Shown: positions 1 through 12,256, counted from the stretch's first letter. The stretch is 64,000 nt of DNA from Janthinobacterium agaricidamnosum (GCF_003667705.1 NZ_CP033019.1:1798001-1862000), one strand, 5' to 3'. The notes: a model not told the origin generated them from the sequence alone. Translations and numbers: made by a program.

Positions 1-363
1 GCGCCGGCGCCCTGCGCGCTCGATGCGGACAGCCTGCAGATGCTGCTGCGTAACCTGGTCGACAATGCGCTGCGCTACACGCCGGCGCCGGGCGCCGTCG
101 AGATCAGTTGCGGCGTGGAAGCGGGACGCAGCTATGTGCGCGTGGCCGATACGGGACCGGGCATCGCGGAAGACATGCATGAGCGCGCGTTCGAACGCTT
201 CGTGCGCCTGGGGCAGGCGGAAAGTGCGACGCAGCTGCCCGGCAGCGGGCTGGGCCTGTCCATCGTGCGGCGCATCGCCGAGCGGCATGGCGCGGCCATC
301 GTGCTGGGCGCCGGCTTGCAGGGCAGGGGGCTGGCGGTGACGCTGGTGTTTCCCGCCGCATAG
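1..363 (+). CDS. Sensor histidine kinase, C-terminal ATPase part only
   Basis: The window opens inside this gene; only about the last 120 codons are present. They form the HATPase_c domain of a membrane two-component sensor kinase: an N box (LRNLVDNALRYTP), a G1 box (ADTGPGI), an F box (ERAFERFVRL) and a G2 box (GSGLGLSIV). The order and spacing match the EnvZ/QseC-type kinases, which autophosphorylate a His that lies upstream of the window. The stop is TAG at 361-363. The partner regulator is presumably further upstream and cannot be seen, so no symbol or stimulus can be assigned. Confidence 0.9.
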   Translation, partial: APAPCALDADSLQMLLRNLVDNALRYTPAPGAVEISCGVEAGRSYVRVADTGPGIAEDMHERAFERFVRLGQAESATQLPGSGLGLSIVRRIAERHGAAIVLGAGLQGRGLAVTLVFPAA

Positions 364-418
364 CGTGGCTGCCGGCTGCGCGATCCGATAGCGATAAAAC
401 GCACAAGGCGCGTCCGGA

Positions 419-1720
419 ATGCGGTATCTTTCTGTTATGCACAGACCAGACAAGCACCCGCCTTCCGACCTCCCCCCGCTCTCGCTGGCCGCCGCGCGCG
501 CCCTGCACCTGGCCGCGCAGGGCTTGCTGCAGGCGCGGCGTAAAAAAGCCGTGAAGGCCGACGTGCTGGCCGCCATCCGCCAGATGGGCGTGCTGCAGAT
601 CGACACCATCAACGTGGTGGCGCGCAGCCCCTACCTGGTGCTGTGGAGCCGGCTGGGCGACTATCCGCAGCCGTGGCTCGAGCAATTGCTGGCCGAGGGC
701 GCGCTGTTCGAATACTGGGCGCATGAAGCGTGCTTCGTCCCCATCGAAGACTATGGCTTGTACCGTCACCGCATGCTGGATCCCGCCGCCATGGGCTGGA
801 AGTATTCCGTCAAATGGATGGCCGAGCAGGGCGACGCCGTCGCTTCGGTGCTCGACCATATCCGCGTCAACGGCGCCGCGCGCTCGGCCGATTTTGAGCG
901 CACGGATGGCCAGGCGGGCGGCTGGTGGAGCTGGAAGCCGGAAAAGCGCTCGCTTGAAGTGCTGTTTACGTCGGGCGTGCTGATGATCGCCAAGCGGCAT
1001 CAGTTCCAGCGCTATTACGACCTGGCCGAACGGGTGCTGCCTGGCTGGCACGACGGCTTGCTGCCGCCCGAGGACCAGGTGCGCCGCCGTTTGCTGCTGG
1101 CCAGCGTGAAGGCGCTGGGCCTGGCGCGGGCCGGCTGGATCAGCGACTATTTCCGCACCAAACAGCCGCGCGCCAGCCTGGCGCACGATCTGCAGGCGCT
1201 GGTGGACGAGGGCGCGCTGCTGCGCTGCGCGGTGGCCGGCTGGAGCGACGCCGTCTACGTGCATGCCGAGCATGGGGAGTTGCTGCGCGCGGCCGCCGCC
1301 GGCAAGCTGGCGCCCACCTTGACGACGATCCTGTCGCCGTTCGACCCCGTCGTCTGGGACCGGCGCCGCGCGCTGGAACTGTTCGACTTCGACTACCGGC
1401 TCGAATGCTACACGCCCGCTGAAAAACGCCGCTATGGCTACTTCACGTTGCCGATCTTGCGGCGCGGCGCGCTCGTGGGACGCCTGGATGCCAAGGCGCA
1501 CCGCGCTCAGGGGTGCTTCGAGATCAAGTCGCTGGCGCTGGAAGAGGGCGTGCGCGTCAGCCCCCGCCTGGTGCAGGACGTGGCCGGCGCCGTGCGGCGC
1601 CTGGCGCTCTGGCATGCCTGCCCGCAGGTCGAGATAGCCCAGGCGCAGCCGGCGTTATTTGGCACGCAGCTGGGCGAGGCCCTGCACGACGGCGGCGCTG
1701 CCGCAAGGAGGGCCGCATGA
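419..1720 (+). CDS. YcaQ/AlkX-family winged-helix DNA glycosylase
   Basis: A 433-residue protein of the HTH_42 (formerly DUF1006) family. Characterised members, E. coli YcaQ and Streptomyces AlkZ, are DNA glycosylases that excise bulky N7 adducts and unhook interstrand crosslinks. The catalytic stretch QIDTIN (Q60-x-D62) is the QxD form typical of YcaQ/AlkX. The following segment with WxxE/YWxHEA residues is also conserved. The next gene overlaps its stop by ATGA, so the two are co-translated. Start: ATG 419 follows a weak CCGGA; ATG 437 is an alternative that would remove six residues. The family assignment is firm, the crosslink substrate is inferred from homologs. Confidence 0.85.
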   Translation: MRYLSVMHRPDKHPPSDLPPLSLAAARALHLAAQGLLQARRKKAVKADVLAAIRQMGVLQIDTINVVARSPYLVLWSRLGDYPQPWLEQLLAEGALFEYWAHEACFVPIEDYGLYRHRMLDPAAMGWKYSVKWMAEQGDAVASVLDHIRVNGAARSADFERTDGQAGGWWSWKPEKRSLEVLFTSGVLMIAKRHQFQRYYDLAERVLPGWHDGLLPPEDQVRRRLLLASVKALGLARAGWISDYFRTKQPRASLAHDLQALVDEGALLRCAVAGWSDAVYVHAEHGELLRAAAAGKLAPTLTTILSPFDPVVWDRRRALELFDFDYRLECYTPAEKRRYGYFTLPILRRGALVGRLDAKAHRAQGCFEIKSLALEEGVRVSPRLVQDVAGAVRRLALWHACPQVEIAQAQPALFGTQLGEALHDGGAAARRAA

Positions 1721-2709
1721 TGCTGCCGCCCGCGCCGCCATCCCTGCTCGCCGCCGACGGCCAGCCATGCTTCGGCCGCTACACGGGCCAGCTGAACGCC
1801 TTCGACTGGGCCGCGCTGGCGCCGCCGCATGCACGGGGCGCCCTCTGGCGCCTGTTCCACCACAAACGCTGGCATTACGTGGCCCTGTCGACGCCGGCCG
1901 TGTTCTGCGGCGTGGCCATCGTCGAGCTGGGCTGGACCAGCACGGCCTTCGCCTATGCCTTCGACCGCCACAAGGGCAAGATCGTGGCCAGTTTTTCGCA
2001 GGATGGCATTCCCGGCCTGTGCGCCACGCTGGCGCCGCATGCGGGTGCTTCCAGCCGTTTCCGTTTTTTGTCGCAGAAAATCAGCATCGAGGCGCAGCCG
2101 CAGCAGCGCTACCGCTTGCGGCTCGATTGCGGCCATTTCGGCATCGACGCGGAATGCGGCCCGCCCGTGGCGCCCACCTTGCTGGCCATCGGCCCCGTGG
2201 GCGAGGGCGGCAGCGTGCATGCGACGCAAAAGTCGGGCGGCCTGCCCTTGTGGGGCAGCGTGCGCTGCGGCGCCGTCGGCTACAGCCTGGACGACGGCGT
2301 GGCCAGCTTCGATTATTCGAACGGCTTGCTGGCGCGCGAGACGGAATGGCGCTGGGCTTCGGCGCACAGCCTGGACCTCGGGTTCAACCTGCAGGCCGGC
2401 TATTTCGGCGCGCATGAAAACGCGCTGTGGCTCGATGGCCAGCTGTATCCGCTGGGCCGCGCGCATTTCGACTTCAATCCCGACAACCCGCTGGCGCCGT
2501 GGCACGTATGGACGGACGACGATCTGCTGGACCTGCACTTCAAGCCGGAAGGGGCGCGGCGCGAGGATAAAAACCTGTGGATCGCCGCCAGCCGCTACAT
2601 CCAGCCCATCGGCACGTTCAGCGGCTGGGTGCGCACCAGCGCGGACTCGCCCAAGCGCATCGTGGCGCAGCTGGCGGGCGTGACGGAAAGCCACCGCTCG
2701 CGCTGGTAG
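1717..2709 (+). CDS. DUF2804 domain-containing protein
   Basis: About 330 residues covering one DUF2804 domain. The family has no proven biochemical role. It is rich in beta-strand signatures and in Trp/His/Asp, for example WRLFHHKRWHYV near the N-terminus and DPFHFD-like stretches near the C-terminus. No signal peptide or membrane segment is visible. The chosen start is ATG 1717 (or the adjacent ATG 1720): the Shine-Dalgarno AAGGAGG at 1705-1711 sits 5 to 8 nt upstream, and the ATG overlaps the stop of the glycosylase gene. A reading frame open further upstream to 1513 lacks any such signal and lies inside the glycosylase gene. Confidence 0.8.
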   Translation: MMLPPAPPSLLAADGQPCFGRYTGQLNAFDWAALAPPHARGALWRLFHHKRWHYVALSTPAVFCGVAIVELGWTSTAFAYAFDRHKGKIVASFSQDGIPGLCATLAPHAGASSRFRFLSQKISIEAQPQQRYRLRLDCGHFGIDAECGPPVAPTLLAIGPVGEGGSVHATQKSGGLPLWGSVRCGAVGYSLDDGVASFDYSNGLLARETEWRWASAHSLDLGFNLQAGYFGAHENALWLDGQLYPLGRAHFDFNPDNPLAPWHVWTDDDLLDLHFKPEGARREDKNLWIAASRYIQPIGTFSGWVRTSADSPKRIVAQLAGVTESHRSRW

Positions 2710-2822
2710 AGGCACTATTTTTTTGCGAAACGCGTGACAAGGTCAAGTTTTTTTGGCAACGCATCCTATACACTGGCGCAGCCGCTCCGGCATCCCGCTC
2801 CGGCAATCCATGAGGCCAGAAC

Positions 2823-5489
2823 ATGAGTATCCGTAATCTCGACAAGCTGTTCAAGCCGGCCTCGGTGGCCCTGATCGGCGCCACGGCGCGCGAACGCAAG
2901 CTGGGCGCCATCGCCCTGTACAACCTGCTGGGCGGCGGCTACCAGGGAGAGATTTGGCCCGTCAACCCCAAGTACGACGAGCTGATGGGCCTGAAATGCT
3001 ACCGCAAGCTGGCGCACCTGCCCAAGGCGCCGGACCTGGCCATCATCTGCACGCCGCCCGCCACCATCACGGCCCTGATCCGCGAACTGGGCGCGCTGGG
3101 CACGCGCGCCGCCATCGTCATGACGTCGGGTCTGGACCCCGTGCGCGAGCAGTCGCTGCGCCTGGCCATGCTGAAGGCGGCCAAGCCGCATTTGCTGCGC
3201 ATCCTCGGCCCCAACAGCATGGGGCTGCTGGTGCCCAAACTGGGCTTGAACGCCAGCTTCGCCCACGTCGGCGCGACGAGCGGCAAGATCGCCTTCGTGT
3301 CGCAATCGGGCGCGCTGGTGTCGGGCGTGCTCGACTGGGCCAATGCGCATGGCGTGGGCTTTTCCAAGTTCATTTCGCTGGGCGCCAGCTACGACATCGA
3401 TTTCGGCGACCTGCTCGACTACCTGGCCGGCGACATCGACACGGCCGCCATCCTGCTGTACATGGAAGACATCCAGGCGGCGCGCAAATTCATGTCGGCG
3501 GCGCGGGCGGCCGCGCGCAGCAAGCCCGTCATCGTGCTGAAGGCGGGGCGCGAGGCGGAAGGCGCGGCCATGGCGGCCTGGCATACGGGCGCGCTGGCCG
3601 GTTCCGACGCCGTCTACGACGCGGCCATCCGCCGCGCCGGCATGCTGCGCGTGTATTCGGCCGAAGAACTGTTCGACGCCGTGGAAACGCTCACGCACAT
3701 CCGCTCGCAGCGCGGCGAGCGCCTGGCGATTTTGTGCAACGGCGGCGGCCTGGGCGTGATGGCCACCGATGCGCTGGTGAGCAGCGGCGGCAAGCTGGCC
3801 GAGCTGTCGCCGGACACCGTGATCGCGCTGGAAAAGGCGCTGCCACGCGGGTGGTCGCACGACAACCCCGTCGGCTTGCCCGGCGACGCGGCCGTCCAGC
3901 GCTATGCCGACGCCATCAAGCCGCTGCTCGACGAGCCGCAGGCGGACGCCTTGCTGCTGCTGCACGCACCCACGGCCATGGTCTCGTCGATCGATATCGC
4001 CGAAGCCGTCACGCCGCTGATCAAGGCCACCTCGCGCACGGTGCTGTCGTGCCTGCTGGGCGGCACCACCGTGGCGCCCGCGCGCCAGGTCTTCAATCGC
4101 GCCGGCATTCCCACCTATGACACGCCGGAAAAGGCCGTGCATGGCTTCATGCAGATCGTGCAATACCGGCGCAACCAGGAAACCCTGATGCAGGTGCCGG
4201 CGCAGCTGCCCATGTCGGCCACGCCGCGCCGCGCGAGGGTGCGCGAAATCGTCGCCGCCGCGCTGGCGGCCGGCCAGACGGTGCTCGGCGAATGCCGCTC
4301 GAAGGAGATTTTGGCCGCCTACGGCATTCCCGTCGCGACCACGCGCATGGCGGCCGACGTGGAAGAGGCGCTGGCCGTGGCGGCCGATATCGGCTATCCC
4401 GTCGCGCTGAAGATCCATTCGCCCGACATCGCCCATAAATCCGACGTGGGCGGCGTGGCGCTCGACCTCGACACGCCCGACATCCTGCGCACGGCCGCCG
4501 CCGCCATGCTCAAGCGCGTGCGCCGCATGCGGCCCGACGCGCTGATCGACGGTTTTACGGTGCAGCAGATGGCGCGCCGGCCGCAATCGCATGAATTGAT
4601 CGTCGGCGTCACGACGGACGCCGCCTTCGGCCCCGTGATCCTCGTGGGGCAGGGCGGCATCGCCGTGGAAGTGACGGCCGACCACGCGATCGGCCTGCCG
4701 CCGCTGAACATGGTGCTGGCGCGCGACATGCTGGCGCGCACGCGCGTGTCGAAGCTGCTGGCCGGCTACCGCAACCAGCCGCCGGCCGACATCGACGCCA
4801 TCTGCTACACCCTGATTCAGGTGGCCGAGCTGGTGGCCGACATCGGCGAGCTGGCCGAACTCGACATCAACCCGCTGGTGGCCGACGCGGACGGCGTGAT
4901 CGCCCTCGACGCGCGCATCCGCCTGCAGCCGGGCCAGCAGCGCGACCGCCTGGCCATCCGCCCGTATCCGCAGGAGCTGGAAGAGCAGGTGACATGGATG
5001 GATCAATCGATCCTGCTGCGCCCCATCCGCCCCGAGGATGCGCCGCAGCACATGGATTTGTTCCACGCGCTGGACCCGGACGACGTGCGCCTGCGCTTTT
5101 TTACCTCCATGCGCGAGCTGCCCGTGTCGCAGCTGGCGCGCCTGACGCAGATCGATTACGACCGCGCCATGGCCTTCATCGCCACGCACACGGGGCCGGA
5201 CGGCAAGCCGGAAACCCTGGGCGTGGTGCGCGCCGTGGCCGACCCGGACAATATCCACGCCGATTTCGCCATCGCCGTGCGTTCGGCCCTGAAGGGCAAG
5301 GGACTCGGGCACATCCTGTTCGAGAAGCTCGTCGACTACTTCCGCAGCCGGGGCACGGAAGCGCTGGTGGGCGAGGCGATGGCGCGCAACAAGGGCATGC
5401 AGCGGCTGGTAAAGAGCTTTGGCGGCGAAGTCACGCCATCGGAAGAGCCCGGCGTCGTCAACCTGCATATCGGCTTGCGCGCGCCGTAA
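2823..5489 (+). CDS. Fused ADP-forming acyl-CoA synthetase / GNAT acetyltransferase
   Basis: An 888-residue multidomain protein. Residues about 1-130 are a CoA-binding Rossmann domain (ALIGATARERKLG), then two succinyl-CoA-ligase-like domains, an ATP-grasp domain from about 490 to 700, and a GNAT acetyltransferase domain from about 729 to the end. The order matches the Pat/YfiQ protein-lysine acetyltransferases and the bifunctional acetate-CoA ligase/GNAT proteins. The motif HTGALAGSD carries His254, the position phosphorylated in true ADP-forming acetyl-CoA synthetases, whereas, as I recall, many Pat enzymes have lost it. So both ligase activity and protein acetylation are possible. It stands alone, with ATG 2823 after a modest upstream AGGCC-A. 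Confidence 0.88.
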   Translation: MSIRNLDKLFKPASVALIGATARERKLGAIALYNLLGGGYQGEIWPVNPKYDELMGLKCYRKLAHLPKAPDLAIICTPPATITALIRELGALGTRAAIVMTSGLDPVREQSLRLAMLKAAKPHLLRILGPNSMGLLVPKLGLNASFAHVGATSGKIAFVSQSGALVSGVLDWANAHGVGFSKFISLGASYDIDFGDLLDYLAGDIDTAAILLYMEDIQAARKFMSAARAAARSKPVIVLKAGREAEGAAMAAWHTGALAGSDAVYDAAIRRAGMLRVYSAEELFDAVETLTHIRSQRGERLAILCNGGGLGVMATDALVSSGGKLAELSPDTVIALEKALPRGWSHDNPVGLPGDAAVQRYADAIKPLLDEPQADALLLLHAPTAMVSSIDIAEAVTPLIKATSRTVLSCLLGGTTVAPARQVFNRAGIPTYDTPEKAVHGFMQIVQYRRNQETLMQVPAQLPMSATPRRARVREIVAAALAAGQTVLGECRSKEILAAYGIPVATTRMAADVEEALAVAADIGYPVALKIHSPDIAHKSDVGGVALDLDTPDILRTAAAAMLKRVRRMRPDALIDGFTVQQMARRPQSHELIVGVTTDAAFGPVILVGQGGIAVEVTADHAIGLPPLNMVLARDMLARTRVSKLLAGYRNQPPADIDAICYTLIQVAELVADIGELAELDINPLVADADGVIALDARIRLQPGQQRDRLAIRPYPQELEEQVTWMDQSILLRPIRPEDAPQHMDLFHALDPDDVRLRFFTSMRELPVSQLARLTQIDYDRAMAFIATHTGPDGKPETLGVVRAVADPDNIHADFAIAVRSALKGKGLGHILFEKLVDYFRSRGTEALVGEAMARNKGMQRLVKSFGGEVTPSEEPGVVNLHIGLRAP

Positions 5490-5605
5490 AAGAAAGCGCG
5501 GCTGGCCCGCTGCGGGTTTGTGCAGGATCAAACCCATCGCTGTCGGTAGTCTTTACACTTTCACTTCCAGGATCAGACATCCAGCGCATTTTCGGGAGTG
5601 AGTGC

Positions 5606-6271
5606 ATGCTTACGGCAACATATATATTGGTTTCCCTGTCGGTGGAACAGGCCAGCATCCGCATGAGCCTGCTGGCCTTTCAGAAGTACATGCATGTGCA
5701 GCTGCGTCACCAGAGCAGACTCAGCCTGGCGCAGCTGCAGTATGCGGGCGACTGGCTGAGCCGGCTGTACCAGGGCGGCTACTGGCGCAAGGTGGAAATG
5801 TATCTGGTGCCCGCCATTCGCCAGGCCGCACCGCATGCCGACGGCTTGCTCAATGAAATCAATGGCTTGAACCGCGTGGCGCTGGAAAGCATCAATGCGG
5901 TGCAGCAGCGCGCGGGCGCCGCCATCGACCATTCCGAATTGCAGGCCGAGCAGCTGTGCGCGGCCATCGACGCCTTTTGCGCGGCCTTGCTGCAGCGCCT
6001 GGAAAAAGAAGAGCGCGAACTGTTCGCGCTGGCGCGCAAGGTCATCGTGGGCGAAGCGTGGTTTGCCATCGCCTACCAGTTCCTCGCCCACGACGCGCGC
6101 GCGCAGGAGGCGCGCCGTGGCAAGGCGCAGGTGCTGCCCTTTGTTTTGCCGGCGCCTTTGCCGACATCCTTGCCGGCGCCGGGCGCGCCTGCCACCGGCG
6201 GGGAAAACGCCGAGGCCGGCGGCGCGTCGGCGCAGCTTGCACCGTCACCGCCGCTGCGCGCGCAGGCTTGA
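5606..6271 (+). CDS. Unknown helical protein, 221 residues
   Basis: No confident family. Residues 1-165 look all-helical, with many Leu, Gln and Ala. The stretch RLEKEERELFALARKVI resembles the Glu-rich helix of hemerythrin-like domains, but the full set of His ligands is not evident. Residues about 175-221 are a Pro/Ala-rich, probably disordered tail. There is no signal peptide. ATG 5606 follows GGGAG at 5594-5598, and GTG 5599 is an alternative. The frame is open upstream into the 3' end of the acyl-CoA synthetase gene, but that part only mirrors the neighbour. The gene sits alone between the GNAT fusion and the DUF349 gene. Confidence 0.6.
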   Translation: MLTATYILVSLSVEQASIRMSLLAFQKYMHVQLRHQSRLSLAQLQYAGDWLSRLYQGGYWRKVEMYLVPAIRQAAPHADGLLNEINGLNRVALESINAVQQRAGAAIDHSELQAEQLCAAIDAFCAALLQRLEKEERELFALARKVIVGEAWFAIAYQFLAHDARAQEARRGKAQVLPFVLPAPLPTSLPAPGAPATGGENAEAGGASAQLAPSPPLRAQA

Positions 6272-6451
6272 ACGGGTAGCGAGCGCACACCCCGGCAGGC
6301 CCGCCTGTGCCAGGGTGGTTTTATCGCCGGGCACATGGCGCCGTCATAGGGAAAAGATTCATTTTAGTCATTTGATAACTTGTTCAGCCCTGTCCGATGC
6401 AATACCCCGGGCTTTGTTATGATGGTGGTTTTGATCCACGCGAAACCCGTC

Positions 6452-9031
6452 ATGTTCGAATTTCTCTTCAAGCGTTCTGCCAGCAAGACTGCCGTCCCCG
6501 ATCCTGTCGTGGCAGAACAGGCCGCCGCTTCGGCGCAGAGCGCATCGCGCCGCGCCGAACAGGTTGCGCGTGCCCATGCCGTGGCGGGCGACGAAGCCGC
6601 CGCCTGTGAATTCATCGTGTCCAGCGAATTTGCCGATGCCCGCCTGATCGCGGCCGAACACGTCCATAGCTTGCCCCTGCTGGAAAAAGTCCACCACGCC
6701 ATGCGCAATACGGACCGCCGCGTTGCCAAGCTGATGCAGGGCCGCATCGACCTGATCCGTCATCAGGCGGCCGAGACGCAACGCGCCCAGGCCAGCATCG
6801 CCACGGCGCAGCGCCTGTTGAACGATGACAAGCTGAGCCCGAACCAGGTAGCCGAGCTGGACCGTCAATGGCAAGTCATCAAGGCCACGCCCGAGCTGGA
6901 GAGCGCCTTTGCCGCCGCGCGCGCCGCGCTGGCCGCCCGCCTGGAAGCGCAAGTGGTGCTGCAGCGCGCCGTGATCGACACCGTCGCCGCCGCGCGCGCC
7001 TTGGCTGCCAGTGGCCAGTCCTCCGATGAGCTGGCCCAGGCGCTGGCCCGCCTCGACGCGGCACATGCGCAGCATGCGCAATCGCCCGAACGCGCTTCCT
7101 TGCCGAAACACCTGGAAACCGATTTCACGCAGGCGCGCGAGCAGGCGCAGTCCGCCTTGCAGGCGCTGCAGCAGTACCAGGCCGTGTTCGACGCACGCCA
7201 GCTTGCGCTGGCCGCATGGCAGGCGCAGGACGCCGCCACGCTCGATGCAGACACCTTGAAACGCGCGTGGCAAGCCTTGCCGCGCCTGCCCGAGTCGCCA
7301 TTGTCCGACAGCCTGCAGCAGCAATTTGCGGCCCTGCTGGCCAGCGCCCCGGCACCGGTCGTCCCTGCCGCAGCCGTGGACGCGCCAGCGCATGTGGAAC
7401 CGGCGCCGCGCAAGCCGCGCCAGGAACACGCGCCCGTGTCGAAGGAAGCGACGGAGCAGTTCTTCAAGGTGCTCGACGCCATGGAAGCGGCGCTGCAGGA
7501 TGGCTTGTTGCACGTGGCTTCTGAACATGACAAGACCTTGCGCGATAGCAAGCACGGCCGTTTGACGCCTGCGCAAGCGGATCGCCTGGCCCATGTGCGC
7601 GGCGAGTTCAAGCGCCTGGCCGACTGGGCGCGCTGGGGCGGCAATGTCTCGCGCGAGGAACTGGTCAAGGCGGGCGAGGAATTGCCGGCGCAACAATTGC
7701 CGATGACCGAGCTGGCCAAGAAAGTGGGCAGCCTGCGCGAGCGCTGGAAGTCGCTCGACACCTTGTCCGGCCCCGCACCGAAATCCCTGTGGGAGCGTTT
7801 CGACGCCGCCTGCAGCGTGGCGTATGCGCCGGCGGCCCAGCATTTCAAGCAACTGGCCGAAGAGCGCCACGGCAATGCAGCCAAGGCCCAGGAACTGATC
7901 GCGGAAACGGCGGCCCTGGCGGCCGAAGAGAGTACCGACTGGAAACATGTCGCTTCCGCCTCGCAGCGCTTGCGCCAGGCGTGGACGCGCCTGGGCACGA
8001 TCGATCGCAAGGAAAAGAAACGCCTGGATACGGAGTTCGGCGCCGCGCTGGACGCCCTGTCCAAGCCGCTGGACACGCAGCGCCAGATCGAGACGGCGCG
8101 CCGCGAGCAATTGATCGTCGAAGTGGGCCTGCTCAAGCCATCGGAGCGCAACACGGTCGACATGCTGAAAGCCTTGCAGGACAAATGGCAGGAGCTGGCG
8201 AAAGCCCTGCCGCTGGAACGCCGCGCGGAACAGGCGCTGTGGCAGCGTTTCCGTGCCGCCTGCGACGATATCTTCGCCAGGCGCAAGGAAACGGCCCACG
8301 CGGCCGACCACGAGCGCCGCGAACACCTGCATGCGCGCGAAGCGCTGTGCGCCGCGCTGGAAACGGCCGTCGTGCCCGAGGGCGACGACAAGGCCCGCAG
8401 CGCCTTTATCAATCACTTGCTGCGCGACACGCGCGCCGCCTGGAACGCCACGGGCCCAGTGCCGCGCGCCAGCGAAGCGAAGATCGAACAGCGCTACCAG
8501 GCCGCGGTCGCCGGCGTGCAGGCGCAGGCGGACGCCATCGCCGAACGGGCTGGCGCGGCGCAGGCCAACGCCCTGCGCGACAAGCTGCGCCTGGTGCAAT
8601 CGCTGGAAGCCGCACTGGCCGATGGCGGCGACGGCGCCGACGCGCAAGCGTGGTCCGAGCGCTGGAGCGCCTTGCCGCCGCTCGACGCCCAGTACGAACG
8701 CAGCCTGCAGCAGCGCTTTGCCGCCGCTCAGGCCGCGCTGGGCGAGGGCAGCGCGGCCTACGTGCAGCAATTGCAGGCCAATCAGGAGCGTCTGCTCGGT
8801 GAAGTGTTGCGCCTGGAAATCGTCGCCGGTGTCGACAGCGGCGCCGAATTTGCCCGCGACCGCCTGAAAATGCAGGTGGAAGTGCTGCAATCGTCGCTCA
8901 AATCGGGCCAGAAGCCGCTCACGCAAGTGTCGCAGCTGATGCAGTTGTGCGCGATCGCCGCCACCACCGATGCGCGCACGGCCAGCCGCATCGAAACCCT
9001 GCTGCGCCGCATCGGAGGTAATGCAAAATGA
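6452..9031 (+). CDS. DUF349-repeat coiled-coil protein
   Basis: An 859-residue soluble protein built of charged, Ala-rich heptads. It contains several DUF349-like units with recurring Trp-containing stretches such as RLRQAWTRLG, WQELAKALPLE and LRERWKSL. The family is widespread in bacteria and has no established function; long coiled coils suggest a scaffold. It begins MFEFLFKRS, a typical N-terminus for these proteins; the frame is open to 6380, but the extra residues look non-coding. Its stop overlaps the moaE start (ATGA at 9028), so the two are translationally coupled. A TATGAT at 6418-6423 may be a -10 box, though no good -35 is seen. Confidence 0.82.
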   Translation: MFEFLFKRSASKTAVPDPVVAEQAAASAQSASRRAEQVARAHAVAGDEAAACEFIVSSEFADARLIAAEHVHSLPLLEKVHHAMRNTDRRVAKLMQGRIDLIRHQAAETQRAQASIATAQRLLNDDKLSPNQVAELDRQWQVIKATPELESAFAAARAALAARLEAQVVLQRAVIDTVAAARALAASGQSSDELAQALARLDAAHAQHAQSPERASLPKHLETDFTQAREQAQSALQALQQYQAVFDARQLALAAWQAQDAATLDADTLKRAWQALPRLPESPLSDSLQQQFAALLASAPAPVVPAAAVDAPAHVEPAPRKPRQEHAPVSKEATEQFFKVLDAMEAALQDGLLHVASEHDKTLRDSKHGRLTPAQADRLAHVRGEFKRLADWARWGGNVSREELVKAGEELPAQQLPMTELAKKVGSLRERWKSLDTLSGPAPKSLWERFDAACSVAYAPAAQHFKQLAEERHGNAAKAQELIAETAALAAEESTDWKHVASASQRLRQAWTRLGTIDRKEKKRLDTEFGAALDALSKPLDTQRQIETARREQLIVEVGLLKPSERNTVDMLKALQDKWQELAKALPLERRAEQALWQRFRAACDDIFARRKETAHAADHERREHLHAREALCAALETAVVPEGDDKARSAFINHLLRDTRAAWNATGPVPRASEAKIEQRYQAAVAGVQAQADAIAERAGAAQANALRDKLRLVQSLEAALADGGDGADAQAWSERWSALPPLDAQYERSLQQRFAAAQAALGEGSAAYVQQLQANQERLLGEVLRLEIVAGVDSGAEFARDRLKMQVEVLQSSLKSGQKPLTQVSQLMQLCAIAATTDARTASRIETLLRRIGGNAK

Positions 9032-9501
9032 GTACATCCGTCCGCATCCAGCACGCCGATTTTGACTTGAGTCAAGAAATCGCACAATTGCGTGCAGGCA
9101 ACCCCAAGGTGGGCGCCGTCGTCGGCTTCGTCGGCACGGTGCGCGACATGAACGAAGGGCTGGACGTGGCCGCGATGGAGCTCGAGCACTATCCGGGCAT
9201 GACGGAAAAGTCCATTGTAGCCATCGTGGAGCAGGCGCGGGGCCGCTGGCCCCTGTCCGGCGCGCTGGTGATCCACCGCGTGGGGCCCTTGCTGCCGCAG
9301 GAGCAGATCGTGCTGGTGGCCGTGTCGTCCGCCCACCGGGGCGAGGCGTTTGCCGCCTGCGAATTCATCATCGACTACCTGAAGACGGAAGCGCCGTTCT
9401 GGAAGAAGGAAGACACGCCCGAAGGGGCGCGTTGGGTCGATGCGCGCGACAGCGACGAGACGGCCCTGGACAAGTGGGCCGCAAAAGCAAGCGCCATTTG
9501 A
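9028..9501 (+). CDS. moaE: Molybdopterin synthase catalytic subunit
   Basis: A 157-residue MoaE. With thiocarboxylated MoaD it converts precursor Z (cPMP) to molybdopterin in the cytoplasm. The fold signatures are present: GAVVGFVGTVRD, LEHYPGMTEK, HRVG and the active-site region KTEAPFWKKEDTPEG with the conserved lysines. Its start overlaps the DUF349 gene's stop, giving an operon. No moaD, moeA or other cofactor gene is in the window, so MoaD must come from elsewhere, or the cofactor genes lie apart. As I recall, moaE-clpB adjacency is common in Oxalobacteraceae. Confidence 0.95.
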   Translation: MSTSVRIQHADFDLSQEIAQLRAGNPKVGAVVGFVGTVRDMNEGLDVAAMELEHYPGMTEKSIVAIVEQARGRWPLSGALVIHRVGPLLPQEQIVLVAVSSAHRGEAFAACEFIIDYLKTEAPFWKKEDTPEGARWVDARDSDETALDKWAAKASAI

Positions 9502-9562
9502 AGCGAACGCGCCGCGCACGCTAGCATTTGCCAAAATGCATCAGTTTTCTGCTTTGTGTATG

Positions 9563-9590
9563 CTTGAAAAGTACTGCCTCACCCCAATTT
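9563..9590 (+). promoter_or_regulatory. Sigma-32 (RpoH) heat-shock promoter of clpB
   Basis: CTTGAAA at 9563-9569 and CCCCAATTT at 9582-9590 are separated by 12 nt. This is very close to the known RpoH consensus (CTTGAAA, 11-16 nt, CCCCAT-T). It lies 33 nt upstream of the clpB start, the right position for a heat-shock gene. Confidence 0.85.
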
Positions 9591-9622
9591 GGTTAACAAC
9601 TAATTAACCGGGAGCGCTTTTC

Positions 9623-12229
<2,607 letters not shown>

Positions 12230-12256
12230 TGTTGGCTGGTCAGTCCCTGCGGGATT

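Noticed and set aside
2766..5537. Long minus-strand frame opposite the acyl-CoA synthetase fusion
   Set aside because: It mirrors the codon bias of the gene on the other strand and has no recognisable motif.
5606..6271. Clear hemerythrin assignment
   Set aside because: Only one Glu-rich helix is similar and the full His ligand set was not found, so it is reported as unknown.
6368..9085. Minus-strand frame of about 900 codons opposite the DUF349 gene
   Set aside because: Antisense of a high-GC gene, with no start signal or domain.
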